Assembly (NCBI GenBank): GCA_045565015.1
Contig: JBJLGD010000038.1
Span: forward strand, 36,977-100,976
Reading direction: 5' to 3'
Source of the DNA: GCA-2697345 sp045565015
GTDB taxonomy: Bacteria > Pseudomonadota > Alphaproteobacteria > Rhodobacterales > Rhodobacteraceae
DNA: 64,000 nt
The first letter of the stretch is position 1, and the number at the start of each line of letters is the position of its first letter. The position numbers and the translations under genes are program-made. Under the pieces are notes generated by a model that saw only the letters and a program-made list of their open reading frames with translations, was not told where the DNA came from and did not search any database. Shown piece after piece: positions 35,743 to 44,812 of this stretch.

Positions 35743-37356
35743 ATGACAAAGGCTATGATTTCTGCACCACAACCAGAGGCAGTAGAGGCCGGCTTAGAAG
35801 TTTTAAAAAATGGTGGAAATATTATCGATGCCACAGTTTGTGCCGCTCTAGTTCAAACTGCTGTAGATCCGCAAATGTGCGGCATTGCTGGTTTTGGTAA
35901 TATCCAAATTTTTTTACCAAAAGCAGGTATCCATACTACATTTGACTTTCATGGGAGAGCACCATTTGCGGTAGAACCGGACATGTGGGAAAGCTTAATT
36001 GAAAGAGAGTCAGAGGATGGTTGGGGTTTCATTCTTTCGGGAAGAGAAAATGAGATGGGATATGGAGCTATTAGTACCCCTCGAACTTTAGCTACTTTGG
36101 ATACTATTTTAAAGTTGTATGGTACAAAGTCATTAGCAGAACTAATCCAACCGGCAATTAAATATTGTTATGAAGGCGTACTAGTCCGACCCCATATGGT
36201 CTCTTATTGGAATCAACCAGCGAGTGCGGGTCGTGATCCAAATATAGGTATGGTCAACAAATTTGAAGAGACTAGAAAAATTTACTGCAACGAGAACGGG
36301 GAAGTCAAGAAAGTTGGTGATATACTTATAAATATCGATATGGCTAATTTATACAATGATATAGCTTTGAACGGTGTAGATAACTTTTATAATGGAGAAG
36401 TTTCTGAAAAAATCATTCTTGATATGAAGGAAAACGGCGGCTTATTGGCAAAGGAAGATTTTGGAGAGTGCCAACCCGAAGAAAACCCGCCTTTATGGGG
36501 AAGTTATCGTGGTTATCGTATTGCAACCAATAACCCTCCGGGAGGAGGGGTGATGCTAATAGAGATGTTAAATATCTTGGAAGAATTTGATCTAAAGGGA
36601 ATGGGCCATAATTCTGTTGAGTATATTAAAGTAGTTTCCGAAGTAATGAAGATCGCAACTATCGATAAAGACACTAAAGTTGGTGATCCAAAATTCACTG
36701 ATGTCCCAATAAAAGAGTTGGTATCAAAAGAATATGCCAAAGTTAAAGTAGCACAAATTAAGAATGGTAATAGAGTTTTTGTCGAGCGTGTAAACCACGG
36801 TAGTTCTGAAAGTAAATGTACCACACAGCTTGTTTTGGCAGACTTAGAAGGGAATTGTGTGACCATGACACACACTCTTGGCCAACCTTCTGGAGTTATT
36901 ACAAAGGGTCTTGGATTTATGTACAACGGCGCGATGACTGTTTTTGATCCGAGACCGGGTCTTCCTGGCTCCTTGGCTCCTGGCAAAGCAAGATTTACAG
37001 CTATTTCACCAACTATTATATTTAAAGACGAAAGCCCCTATCTTGTTCTGGGAGCGCCAGGAGCAACTTACATTACTATGGGTAATTTACAGGTTATATT
37101 AAATGTCCTTGAATTTGGAATGACGGCACAGGAAGCTGTCAGCGCACCAAGATTTGCGGCAACATCAAATGACATTGAATTATCTAACCGTATTTTTCGA
37201 TCCACAGAGAAGAGCCTAAAGGACCAAAATTATCCTGTTATAAGAAGACCTGAAAGTCATACGTTTGCCTGGGTGCATGCCATTAGGATTATAAACGGTG
37301 AAATGGATGGTGGTGCGGATCCTGCAACTGATGGAATGAGTGCCAAGTCTTATTAA
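35743..37356 (+). CDS. Gamma-glutamyltransferase family N-terminal nucleophile hydrolase
   Basis: 537 residues from the ATG that follows GGAG by 6 bases (an in-frame TTG lies four codons upstream). The autoprocessing site is CTTQLVLADLEGN, putting the nucleophile at Thr360, and NNPPGGGVMLIEML and APGKARFTAISPT follow the family pattern. There is no signal peptide, unlike periplasmic Ggt. The glutamate-binding Arg of D-x-R-E-x-A-P is replaced (DFHGRAP, His70), so the substrate is probably not a simple gamma-glutamyl compound. It lies 35 bases after the HMT-like gene. Confidence 0.85.
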   Translation: MTKAMISAPQPEAVEAGLEVLKNGGNIIDATVCAALVQTAVDPQMCGIAGFGNIQIFLPKAGIHTTFDFHGRAPFAVEPDMWESLIERESEDGWGFILSGRENEMGYGAISTPRTLATLDTILKLYGTKSLAELIQPAIKYCYEGVLVRPHMVSYWNQPASAGRDPNIGMVNKFEETRKIYCNENGEVKKVGDILINIDMANLYNDIALNGVDNFYNGEVSEKIILDMKENGGLLAKEDFGECQPEENPPLWGSYRGYRIATNNPPGGGVMLIEMLNILEEFDLKGMGHNSVEYIKVVSEVMKIATIDKDTKVGDPKFTDVPIKELVSKEYAKVKVAQIKNGNRVFVERVNHGSSESKCTTQLVLADLEGNCVTMTHTLGQPSGVITKGLGFMYNGAMTVFDPRPGLPGSLAPGKARFTAISPTIIFKDESPYLVLGAPGATYITMGNLQVILNVLEFGMTAQEAVSAPRFAATSNDIELSNRIFRSTEKSLKDQNYPVIRRPESHTFAWVHAIRIINGEMDGGADPATDGMSAKSY

Positions 37357-37398
37357 ATAGGATAAGTAACATAAAATAATATAACAAGGGTAAATAGA

Positions 37399-38244
37399 AT
37401 GCACTGGAAAAAATGGAATAAGTTTGATTTGGAAATGCAATTTAATCCTCGAGTGGCTATTGGAAACGAAATTGCAGAGGTACTTGATAATTGGGAAAGG
37501 TTATCCAATCAACGTAGAAATGACTTAATAGGTGAGTTTGACATATCCTATGGAGATCACCCATTAATGAAATATGATTGTCATATTAAGAATTCAGATA
37601 GGTTAATTCTGATTAATATTCATGGTGGTTATTTTAGGGCTTTTGATAAGTCTGGCATGGACCGTCATGTTGCTGACTTGGTAGATAGCGATTTTGGTGT
37701 CGTAAATCTAAATTATCCATTATGCCCGGAAGTGACAATTACTGAGATAGTAGAAACATTACATGTGGGTCTGAGACATATTGTTGATTATCTACAATCA
37801 AAAAACTTTGATCAAAAAATTATTCTAATTGGCCATTCGGCAGGGGCACACTTATCAATGCATTTATCTCATAGCAAAGCTCTCAAAGATAAGCTGTTCG
37901 GAATTATAGCTATTTCTGGAGTTTATGAATTAGGGTTTATTAAAGAGATTTCGGTTCAAGACGATGTTCATGTGAGTGATAATGAAGTAAATTCGTTGGA
38001 CTGCCTCAAGTTCCCGCCATTGCAAGGATTAAAGTATTATATCGCAGCAGGAGGAAAAGAGCCGTCTGCATGGATTGATCAATCTTGGATTATGACAGAA
38101 TTTTTATTAAAGAGAGGTGATGACGTTAAATTTCACGTATGCGCTGACGCACATCATTTTAATTTGGTAGACCGCCTATGTGATGGTAACCACTTGGATG
38201 GTATGATTTTAAAGGATTGGTTAAATAAGGAATTTGACGGTTAA
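37399..38244 (+). CDS. Alpha/beta hydrolase, arylformamidase-like
   Basis: 281 residues. The oxyanion motif HGG is at 75-77 (INIHGGYFRAF), the nucleophile Ser147 lies in GHSAGAHLSMHL, and the likely catalytic His is in DAHHFNLVDRL. This layout matches the kynurenine formamidase/AFMID-like branch of HSL-type hydrolases. Formamide or ester hydrolysis is the expected chemistry. It follows the GGT-like gene by 42 bases and converges with the GMC oxidoreductase gene, 5 bases away. Confidence 0.85.
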   Translation: MHWKKWNKFDLEMQFNPRVAIGNEIAEVLDNWERLSNQRRNDLIGEFDISYGDHPLMKYDCHIKNSDRLILINIHGGYFRAFDKSGMDRHVADLVDSDFGVVNLNYPLCPEVTITEIVETLHVGLRHIVDYLQSKNFDQKIILIGHSAGAHLSMHLSHSKALKDKLFGIIAISGVYELGFIKEISVQDDVHVSDNEVNSLDCLKFPPLQGLKYYIAAGGKEPSAWIDQSWIMTEFLLKRGDDVKFHVCADAHHFNLVDRLCDGNHLDGMILKDWLNKEFDG

Positions 38245-38249
38245 AAATT

Positions 38250-39938
38250 TTATTTTTGGAAAGCGAACGGAGCATTTATTGGAGTCATTTGACTTTTCCC
38301 AATTATTTTGTCGGCAGCTCTTGCCGCTATCATTTGAACCGGAGCATTTAAATTCGCAGAAATTATTGTTGGCATCACAGATGCATCAATTACTCTTAAC
38401 TTCTTTACTCCATGAACACAGAAATTTTCATCCACTACCGCTTGATTACCAACGCCCATAGCACACGTACAACTTGGATGGTAGTCAGTTGCGACTGTCA
38501 TTCTTAACCATTCTGTAATCTCGGCGTCAGTTTGCACTCCTGGTCCTGGACTAACTTCTTGGCCACGAAATGCATCGAAAGATTTTTGCGATATGAGTTC
38601 GCGAGCTTTTTTCACAGCATTAATCATATCCTTAAGATCATCAGGTTCTTTTAAATAGTTAAAGGTAATACGGGGTTTATCTTTTGGATTTGATGAATTT
38701 AACATAACTTCGCCGCGGCTTCGGGGTCTTAGCTGATCTATAAGGAGTGCGAAAGCTTGACGTAAATGAAGCTTTGTACCTTTGTACTCATAGCCGATGG
38801 GTGCAAAATGATATTGTAAGTCTGGATAAGCTTTTTCAGGTGTACTCTTTATTAATCCACCAGCTTCCCAAATATTTGAGGCTGCTATGCCTGATCTCGT
38901 AAGAATCCACTGGATACCAGCAGTTAACTTATTGAGAGGCCTATCCACTTTTTGAATTGGAAACCCTTTTTTTGATTCATACTGTAATTCAATTTTTGCA
39001 TGATCTTGTAAATTTTTTCCAACACCTGGCAAATCAATAATAGTAGAGATATCATGTTTATTGAGGTGTTCAGATGGTCCAATTCCAGATAGCATTAAAA
39101 GGTGGGGTGAGTTTATAGCGCCACCGCAGAGTAATATTTCTTTGTCAGCGTTTACCTTATATAAATCACCTTTATGTCGATAGGAAATGGACTGAGCAGT
39201 TGTTCCGTCCAGGTTTATTTTTTCTACAAAAGCTTCGGTAATCAGCGTTATATTTCCTCTAGCTAATGCTGGGCGAAGGTGCGCTACCGCTGCACTACAC
39301 CGACGTCCGTTTCTTTTTGTGGAGTCTAATCGTGCTATACCCTCGGGGTTAAAGCCGTTCAGGTCATCAGAGTGTCCTTGGCCAGATTCTTTTCCAGCTT
39401 CTTCAAATGCATCGAATAAGGGGTTATCGAAAGAGGCTTTTGATACTCCTAGATTGCCGGAGGTTCCCCGCCATGTATCCTCACCTCTATCAGAACTTTC
39501 GCCTGCCTTAAAGTAAGGTAAACAATTTTTGAAACTCCATTCGCTAAGACCAAAATTCTTTTCCCAATTATCGTAATCCATTGGATGTCCACGCATATAA
39601 ACCATTGAGTTTATTGAAGATGATCCACCAACTACTTTCCCGCGTGGTGTAAAAATATTACGATTAGCAGCAAATTCTTCATTTTCGGTGGTATAATTCC
39701 AGTTGAGGCTCGGATCAGTATATACGCTGTATACGCCAGCTGGGATATGTATAAGTAACTTATTATCCATTGGACCAGCCTCAAGCACTAGTATTTTGGT
39801 TTTTGTATTCTCTCCTAACTTATTAGCAAGGACGCACCCAGCAGATCCTGCCCCAACAATTATGAAATCAAACGTTTCCAATTTTAAAAAACTTTCTTTA
39901 AACTTAAAGATATAATTTTTAATGGTTTTTATTTCCAA
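38250..39938 (-). CDS. GMC family oxidoreductase (choline-dehydrogenase-like)
   Basis: Flavoprotein alcohol oxidase or dehydrogenase. The FAD motif DFIIVGAGSAGCVLANKLG, PRGKVVGGSSSINSMVYMRG, GAINSPHLLMLSGIGP and the C-terminal ANLNAPVQMIAARAAD with the HPSCTCAMG active-site region are all present. The written start is TTG giving 562 residues. FDFIIVGAG is normally near residue 3-5, so the TTG at 39881 (543 residues) may be the true start; neither has a strong ribosome site. It is divergent from an Lrp-type regulator that may control it. Confidence 0.88.
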   Translation of the reverse strand: MEIKTIKNYIFKFKESFLKLETFDFIIVGAGSAGCVLANKLGENTKTKILVLEAGPMDNKLLIHIPAGVYSVYTDPSLNWNYTTENEEFAANRNIFTPRGKVVGGSSSINSMVYMRGHPMDYDNWEKNFGLSEWSFKNCLPYFKAGESSDRGEDTWRGTSGNLGVSKASFDNPLFDAFEEAGKESGQGHSDDLNGFNPEGIARLDSTKRNGRRCSAAVAHLRPALARGNITLITEAFVEKINLDGTTAQSISYRHKGDLYKVNADKEILLCGGAINSPHLLMLSGIGPSEHLNKHDISTIIDLPGVGKNLQDHAKIELQYESKKGFPIQKVDRPLNKLTAGIQWILTRSGIAASNIWEAGGLIKSTPEKAYPDLQYHFAPIGYEYKGTKLHLRQAFALLIDQLRPRSRGEVMLNSSNPKDKPRITFNYLKEPDDLKDMINAVKKARELISQKSFDAFRGQEVSPGPGVQTDAEITEWLRMTVATDYHPSCTCAMGVGNQAVVDENFCVHGVKKLRVIDASVMPTIISANLNAPVQMIAARAADKIIGKSQMTPINAPFAFQK

Positions 39939-39989
39939 AACAAGTTAAATTATTAAAATATTTTTTATGTATTCTTTTAGTTCAAATAT

Positions 39990-40018
39990 TTGACGAGAAG
40001 TATTGTAAAACAGATAAA
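39990..40018 (+). promoter_or_regulatory. Promoter of the Lrp-type regulator
   Basis: TTGACG (39990-39995) and GATAAA (40013-40018) are separated by 17 bases and end 25 bases before the regulator ATG. Confidence 0.4.
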
Positions 40019-40043
40019 ATTGAGTGGGATAAAGTAAATTATA

Positions 40044-40502
40044 ATGAAAAATTTAGACTTGAGCGACATACGAATTCTTAAAGAATTACAAAAAGACGCA
40101 TCTAGTAGTATTGAAGAAATTTCAGAAATTGTTTCGTTATCCCGTAACGCATGTTGGAGAAGAATCCGACGTCTCGAAGAGGATGGTATTTTAAGCAAGA
40201 GAGTTGCTCTTGTTAACGCCGAAGCACTTAATTTGGGTCAAATGGTGATTGTTCTGATCAGTACGAATTCGCATGATCCAAATTGGCTGGGGCAATTTCG
40301 TTCAGCGATAGCTAGTATGCCCGAAATAATGGGTGCCCATCGCATGAGTGGAGATCTAGACTACATCTTGCGCGTAAGAGTAAGTGATGTAAGAGCATAT
40401 GATAAATTTTATCAAAAATTAATATCAAAAGTACCTATTTCTAATGTTTCAGCAAGCTTTGTAATGGAAGACCTAAAGGATACTACAGAATTACCACTTT
40501 AG
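40044..40502 (+). CDS. Lrp/AsnC family transcriptional regulator
   Basis: 152 residues. The N-terminal helix-turn-helix spans DIRILKELQKDASSSIEEISEIV and SRNACWRRIRRLEEDGIL, followed by a RAM ligand-binding domain containing MGAHRMSGDLDYILRVRVSD. Such proteins sense amino acids. The ligand may be linked to the downstream Thr/Ser dehydratase or the divergent GMC gene. ATG start. Confidence 0.9.
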   Translation: MKNLDLSDIRILKELQKDASSSIEEISEIVSLSRNACWRRIRRLEEDGILSKRVALVNAEALNLGQMVIVLISTNSHDPNWLGQFRSAIASMPEIMGAHRMSGDLDYILRVRVSDVRAYDKFYQKLISKVPISNVSASFVMEDLKDTTELPL

Positions 40503-40597
40503 TTTTAAAAAAAGAGAAAATACTATTAGCAATGGAACTTATGTTATTAGTAAATAAAGTATTTATAAGTTCGGACTAATTTTTGAAAGTAAAACTC

Positions 40598-41569
40598 ATG
40601 ATTGATCGTTCAATATCAGATTTAGCGTTTGCTGCAAAACTAATTGATTTCGAAAAAGCTGCTATGCAAGTATCAAAAGACGTGTTTGAAACACCACTTC
40701 TACCTTTGCGGTTAGATGATCGAAATTTAATGCTCAAAGCTGAATGTTTACAATCTTTAGGATCTTTCAAAATACGAGCTGGAGCAAACGCTATCGAAAC
40801 TGCGGAGCCTACAACTTTGACAAAAGGGGTTGTAACTGCAAGTGCAGGAAACTTTGGTCAAGGGGTTGCCAAAGCAGCTTTAAACCGGGGTTTGCCCGTG
40901 CACGTTATCGCTCCAAATACTGCGTCTACTGTTAAAATTGAGGCACTGCATAAGCTTGGGGCTAAGGTTGATACTGTCTCATTCGATGATTGGTGGGAAA
41001 TAATGATGACTCGAGAAGTCGAAGTGGAAGGTTTTTTTATTCATCCAGTGGAAGAACTATCGGTTATAATGGGAAATGGCGGAATAGGATTGGAGATCAT
41101 ATCTAAGTTTCCAGAGGTTGATGCTGTTGTTGTCCCAGTTGGAGGTGGGGGTATGATATCTGGTATTGCTCTAGCGATGAAAGCTTTAGGAAAGACCCCG
41201 CGTATAATTGCTTGTGAAATAGAGAGCTCTACACCCTTGCATTCTGCAAAAGAGGCTGGAAAACCAGTAAGTGTTGGGCGTGGAGCTAGTTGGATTGATG
41301 GTATTGGTTCAACAAGTGTATTACCTAAAATGTGGCCACTATTAAATGAACTTGTTGATGAGGTAATTGTAGTAAGTCATTCGGAGGCAGCCCATAGTTT
41401 GCGAGTTTTGGCGAGAGACTCGCACCTTGTTGTAGAAGGGGCTGGAGCTGTAGCTCACGCAGCAGCTATGCGCTCCAAATTTTCTGGAAAAAATATTGTC
41501 TCTGTAATTTCGGGTGGTAATATCGATTTCAGTACATATTCCCGAATTTTGAATGGTGATGATTTTTGA
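40598..41569 (+). CDS. PLP-dependent threonine/serine dehydratase
   Basis: Fold type II PLP enzyme that deaminates hydroxyamino acids. The PLP-Lys motif is GSFKIRAGANAIE, and the phosphate-binding glycine loop is VVPVGGGGMISG. No C-terminal ACT domain is present (323 residues from the ATG; a TTG 15 bases upstream is also possible), so it is the catabolic or threo-3-hydroxyaspartate-dehydratase/serine-racemase-like type. It follows an Lrp regulator and precedes an amidase. Confidence 0.88.
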   Translation: MIDRSISDLAFAAKLIDFEKAAMQVSKDVFETPLLPLRLDDRNLMLKAECLQSLGSFKIRAGANAIETAEPTTLTKGVVTASAGNFGQGVAKAALNRGLPVHVIAPNTASTVKIEALHKLGAKVDTVSFDDWWEIMMTREVEVEGFFIHPVEELSVIMGNGGIGLEIISKFPEVDAVVVPVGGGGMISGIALAMKALGKTPRIIACEIESSTPLHSAKEAGKPVSVGRGASWIDGIGSTSVLPKMWPLLNELVDEVIVVSHSEAAHSLRVLARDSHLVVEGAGAVAHAAAMRSKFSGKNIVSVISGGNIDFSTYSRILNGDDF

Positions 41570-41619
41570 GTAGCTGATAATTTATCACTTTTGGATTAAA
41601 AGAACTTAGGAGACATTTT

Positions 41620-43032
41620 TTGAAAAAAAGACAGCTTTGGAGTTTAACAGCGTATGAAGTGGTATCTCTATTGAGGAAGAAAGAAGTTGGACCTCTAGAA
41701 GTACTGGAGTCTTCAATTGCTCGGATTGAAGAAGTAGATTCCACAATTAATGCTCTTCCAATAAAATGTTTTGAAAGAGCTATAGAAAAAGCAAAAAAAA
41801 TCAATATTAAGAGAGAACTTACAAATCCTAAAAGTTTATTAGGTTTACCAATAGCTATAAAAGATTACAATGATCTTGAAGGTGTTAGAACTACCTATGG
41901 TTCTGATATTTTTAAGAATAATATACCAATAAAATCTGATGCGACTGTTCATCAATTGGAACTCAACGGAGCCAACCCAGTTGGTAAATCCAATGTACCG
42001 GAGTGGGCAGGGGGGCATACTTTTAACCCAGTGCATGGTGTCACACGTAATCCATTTAATTTGGAGCGAACGGCGGGGGGGTCATCAGGGGGTTCAGCGG
42101 CAGCTTTAGCGAGTGGACAGGTTTGGTTGGCTACGGGTAATGATCTAGGTGGTAGCTTAAGGACACCTGCTGCCTTTAATAATGTTGTAGGGCTAAGGCC
42201 AAGTATTGGCTTAGTTCCACGAGGTCGAAGATTACAACCTTTTGATAGTTTATGGGTAGAAGGTCCAATGGCACGAAATGTTACAGATGTAGCACTGATG
42301 CTTGATTCTAGTGTGGGGCATGCTGATGAAGACCCCTTATCATTTGGCTCTCCGTTCAATTCATTTTTAAAAAGCCTAGGGAAATTCCCTTTGCCAAGCC
42401 GAGTCGCATTCAGCGAGGATTTAGGGATTGTACCAGTCTCCCAAGAGATTAGATCTACTACAAAAAAAGCCGTTCTGAGCATTCAACATTTGGGAATTCA
42501 GATATCTGACGAGATTCCAAATTTTTCCGGTGTGCTAGACGCATTTCATACACTTCGAGGATTATTACTAGCGTCCATGATGGGTGATCTAGTTTCAGAA
42601 CATCGATCAAATATTTTACCGGATATTATAAAGAACGTAGAAGTTGGTCATAAAGCGACAAGCCATGATATAATAAATGCAGAAATCATCAGAAAGAAAA
42701 TTACACATAGTATGATTGATTTTTTTAAGACACATGATTTTTTGATTTGTCCTACAACCTCAGTTGCTCCATTTAGTATAAATGAACCATTCGTTAGTGA
42801 GATAGATGGAGTTAAATGTAAAACTTACATTGATTGGTTTGCTATAACATTTGCTCTAACTATGACTGGCTGCCCTGTCTTAAGCCTACCCTGTGGCTTC
42901 ACAGAAGCTGGCTTACCTGTTGGAATACAAATAGTTGGAAATCCCAGGCAAGAGGGAAAATTGCTGGCATTTGCAAAATCACTAGAAGATCATTTTAATG
43001 TTTCAAAGTTTGTACCGTTAAAAGTGTTTTAA
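41620..43032 (+). CDS. Amidase signature family hydrolase
   Basis: 470 residues with the Ser-cisSer-Lys triad visible: Lys81 in PIAIKDYND, cis-Ser155 in AGGSSGGSAAA, and nucleophile Ser179 in DLGGSLRTPA. It hydrolyses a carboxamide of unknown identity. TTG is the start because TAGGAG lies 7 bases upstream. It is 50 bases behind the dehydratase, likely in the same operon, and convergent with the tautomerase gene. Confidence 0.92.
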   Translation: MKKRQLWSLTAYEVVSLLRKKEVGPLEVLESSIARIEEVDSTINALPIKCFERAIEKAKKINIKRELTNPKSLLGLPIAIKDYNDLEGVRTTYGSDIFKNNIPIKSDATVHQLELNGANPVGKSNVPEWAGGHTFNPVHGVTRNPFNLERTAGGSSGGSAAALASGQVWLATGNDLGGSLRTPAAFNNVVGLRPSIGLVPRGRRLQPFDSLWVEGPMARNVTDVALMLDSSVGHADEDPLSFGSPFNSFLKSLGKFPLPSRVAFSEDLGIVPVSQEIRSTTKKAVLSIQHLGIQISDEIPNFSGVLDAFHTLRGLLLASMMGDLVSEHRSNILPDIIKNVEVGHKATSHDIINAEIIRKKITHSMIDFFKTHDFLICPTTSVAPFSINEPFVSEIDGVKCKTYIDWFAITFALTMTGCPVLSLPCGFTEAGLPVGIQIVGNPRQEGKLLAFAKSLEDHFNVSKFVPLKVF

Positions 43033-43033
43033 C

Positions 43034-43228
43034 TTAATTTGATTTCTTTTCTGAGTAAAGCTTCCCTGCTTTTCCCCAGTTATTTTTTTCTACATCTGTA
43101 ATGATTACGTCTACAGATTCTCTGTTTCCACCACACGCGTTTATAAAACTATCGGTTAATTGTTTTACTAAATTACTCTTTTGATCTGCTGTCCTACCTG
43201 TAAACATCTCTACCCGTATAATTGGCAT
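43034..43228 (-). CDS. 4-oxalocrotonate tautomerase family protein
   Basis: 64 residues. The second of two adjacent ATGs is taken as the start because it leaves Pro1 (MPIIRVEMF) as the N-terminal catalytic base after Met removal, and GGGAG is 7 bases upstream. The pattern RTADQKSNLVKQLTDSF and VDVIITDVEKNNWGKAG fits the family. It is last in a four-gene minus-strand operon with flavin reductase, crotonase and a flavin/Fe-S oxidoreductase, suggesting an enol/keto step in ring or unsaturated acid catabolism. Confidence 0.88.
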   Translation of the reverse strand: MPIIRVEMFTGRTADQKSNLVKQLTDSFINACGGNRESVDVIITDVEKNNWGKAGKLYSEKKSN

Positions 43229-43243
43229 CATAAAACTCCCATG

Positions 43244-43906
43244 TTACCGATATTTTCCGTCCCACTCTTTAACTTTTTCGAGATTACCCTCTTTATCTAA
43301 AGTTGGTCGATTTTTTGAAAATGTATTCTCTTTTCCCATAACACCATAGTTCATATACCCTAATCTAGCGAGTGGTCTAGCTAGAGCTGTATCGAATATT
43401 CCATCTTTAATAAAGCTATCATTAATAAAGATCCCAACTACTTGACCAAATACAACATAACTTCCTTTTCCATTGGGCCGATCGACATCTGGTAATTCAA
43501 TCGTTTTCCAATATCTACACTCTAGTGCTGATGGGCTTTCTGATACATAAGGAGCATCTACGAATTTTCCCATCTTTGCTGTCAATCCTGAAAGTTCAAA
43601 CTCATCAACCTTAGACTCAGCTGGAACGGAGCTTCCATTCATACTGTCGAATAGAGGTTCAGAAGCCATAGAAGCTGTAAAAACACCTGTTTCTTCTATA
43701 TTTTTAATTGAGTCCTTTATATCAGTGGAAGAAAACATAACAAAATGTGGTTTGTCTGAAACTGCGTTAAAATAACTATAAGGTGCAAGATTTCTATCAC
43801 CAGATTTACTAACGCTCCCAATCCAACCGATGGGCCTTGGTGCTACGATGGCCTTAAAAGGGTCATGGGGGAGGCCATGGTTGTTCACGGTGGCATCATA
43901 ATGCAT
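43244..43906 (-). CDS. Flavin reductase family protein (FMN-binding split barrel)
   Basis: 220 residues. The conserved opening KAIVAPRPIGWIGSVSKSG, NLAPYSYFNAVSDKPH and a later ESPSALECRYWKTIEL are typical of the large flavin-reductase-like group in alphaproteobacteria. It could supply reduced flavin to an oxygenase, or be a flavoenzyme itself. It is in the operon between crotonase and tautomerase genes. Confidence 0.87.
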   Translation of the reverse strand: MHYDATVNNHGLPHDPFKAIVAPRPIGWIGSVSKSGDRNLAPYSYFNAVSDKPHFVMFSSTDIKDSIKNIEETGVFTASMASEPLFDSMNGSSVPAESKVDEFELSGLTAKMGKFVDAPYVSESPSALECRYWKTIELPDVDRPNGKGSYVVFGQVVGIFINDSFIKDGIFDTALARPLARLGYMNYGVMGKENTFSKNRPTLDKEGNLEKVKEWDGKYR

Positions 43907-43933
43907 TACTATCTCCCTAAAATTAATTTTATT

Positions 43934-44779
43934 TTAAATCTTTTTTTTCCTAGTCCAGTCATATGTACCTTCGTCTCGTTCAGCAACAGCTTTTTTCCAT
44001 CCAACTTCATCAACTCTTCTTTTAAATTCTAAACCTTCTGGCGAGTGGCGAGATATACCATCAAATAAAGTTGACATTCGCTGCATTTCCATAAGACCAG
44101 ATGACTCCATTGCCTGATTGATAATCATTTTTTGCATAGCAAGTTGGTTTACAGGGACGCTTGCCATTCGTGCTGCTAAATTTTCGACATATTCATCCAA
44201 CTCTTTAAGGGGAACCGATTTTAGGACCAATCCTATTTCAGCAGCCTCTTTTCCTTTAATTCGATCCCCTGTGAAGAGCATTCTTTTAGCACGCTCTGGT
44301 CCCAATCTTTGTACCCACATCGCCGTTGTTGGCGTACCCCATACTCTAGCTGGCATATATCCAATTTCGGCGTCATCAGCCATGACCGTCATATCGGAGC
44401 ATAAAGCAATATCAGATCCCCCAGCAACAGCATAACCATGGATTTTACATATAACTGGCTTCATCGCTCTCCATAAAGACATGAAATGTTGAGTATTTTT
44501 CCACATGAACTGATAATCTTTCATTGGATCCCATGGCATACCTTGAATGACGTTATTTGTTTCACTTTCCTTTGAATAATGCTCTAAATCATATCCAGCA
44601 CAGAAAGCTTTTCCTGCGCCTGATAAAATAATCACGTGAATGTCAGGATCTGAGTCTGCAAGTTGAATAGCGTTTTCAATCTCTTTTGGCATTGAGTCAT
44701 TGATTGCATTCATTTTATTTGGACGATTAAGTATAACCCGACCTATTCGATCTTCTTTCTTAAAAATAACTGATGGCAT
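43934..44779 (-). CDS. Enoyl-CoA hydratase/isomerase (crotonase) family
   Basis: 281 residues. The oxyanion-hole segments FCAGYDLEHY and KIHGYAVAGGSDIALCSD are intact. The position of the usual catalytic Glu (IGxPE) reads IGYMPARVWG, so the acid/base pair differs from classical enoyl-CoA hydratase; isomerase, lyase or hydrolase activity is possible. The ATG follows AAGGAT. It is in the OYE-flavin-reductase-tautomerase operon. Confidence 0.9.
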   Translation of the reverse strand: MPSVIFKKEDRIGRVILNRPNKMNAINDSMPKEIENAIQLADSDPDIHVIILSGAGKAFCAGYDLEHYSKESETNNVIQGMPWDPMKDYQFMWKNTQHFMSLWRAMKPVICKIHGYAVAGGSDIALCSDMTVMADDAEIGYMPARVWGTPTTAMWVQRLGPERAKRMLFTGDRIKGKEAAEIGLVLKSVPLKELDEYVENLAARMASVPVNQLAMQKMIINQAMESSGLMEMQRMSTLFDGISRHSPEGLEFKRRVDEVGWKKAVAERDEGTYDWTRKKKI

Positions 44780-44812
44780 TCGCTATCCTTTTTATAAGTT
44801 TTATCAAGGGAG

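Noticed and set aside
36513..36986. 157-codon minus-strand frame inside the GGT-like gene
   Set aside because: Shadow of a conserved coding region; composition follows the opposite strand.
41952..42482. 176-codon minus-strand frame inside the amidase gene
   Set aside because: Shadow frame opposite a well-supported amidase, with no ribosome site or recognisable fold.
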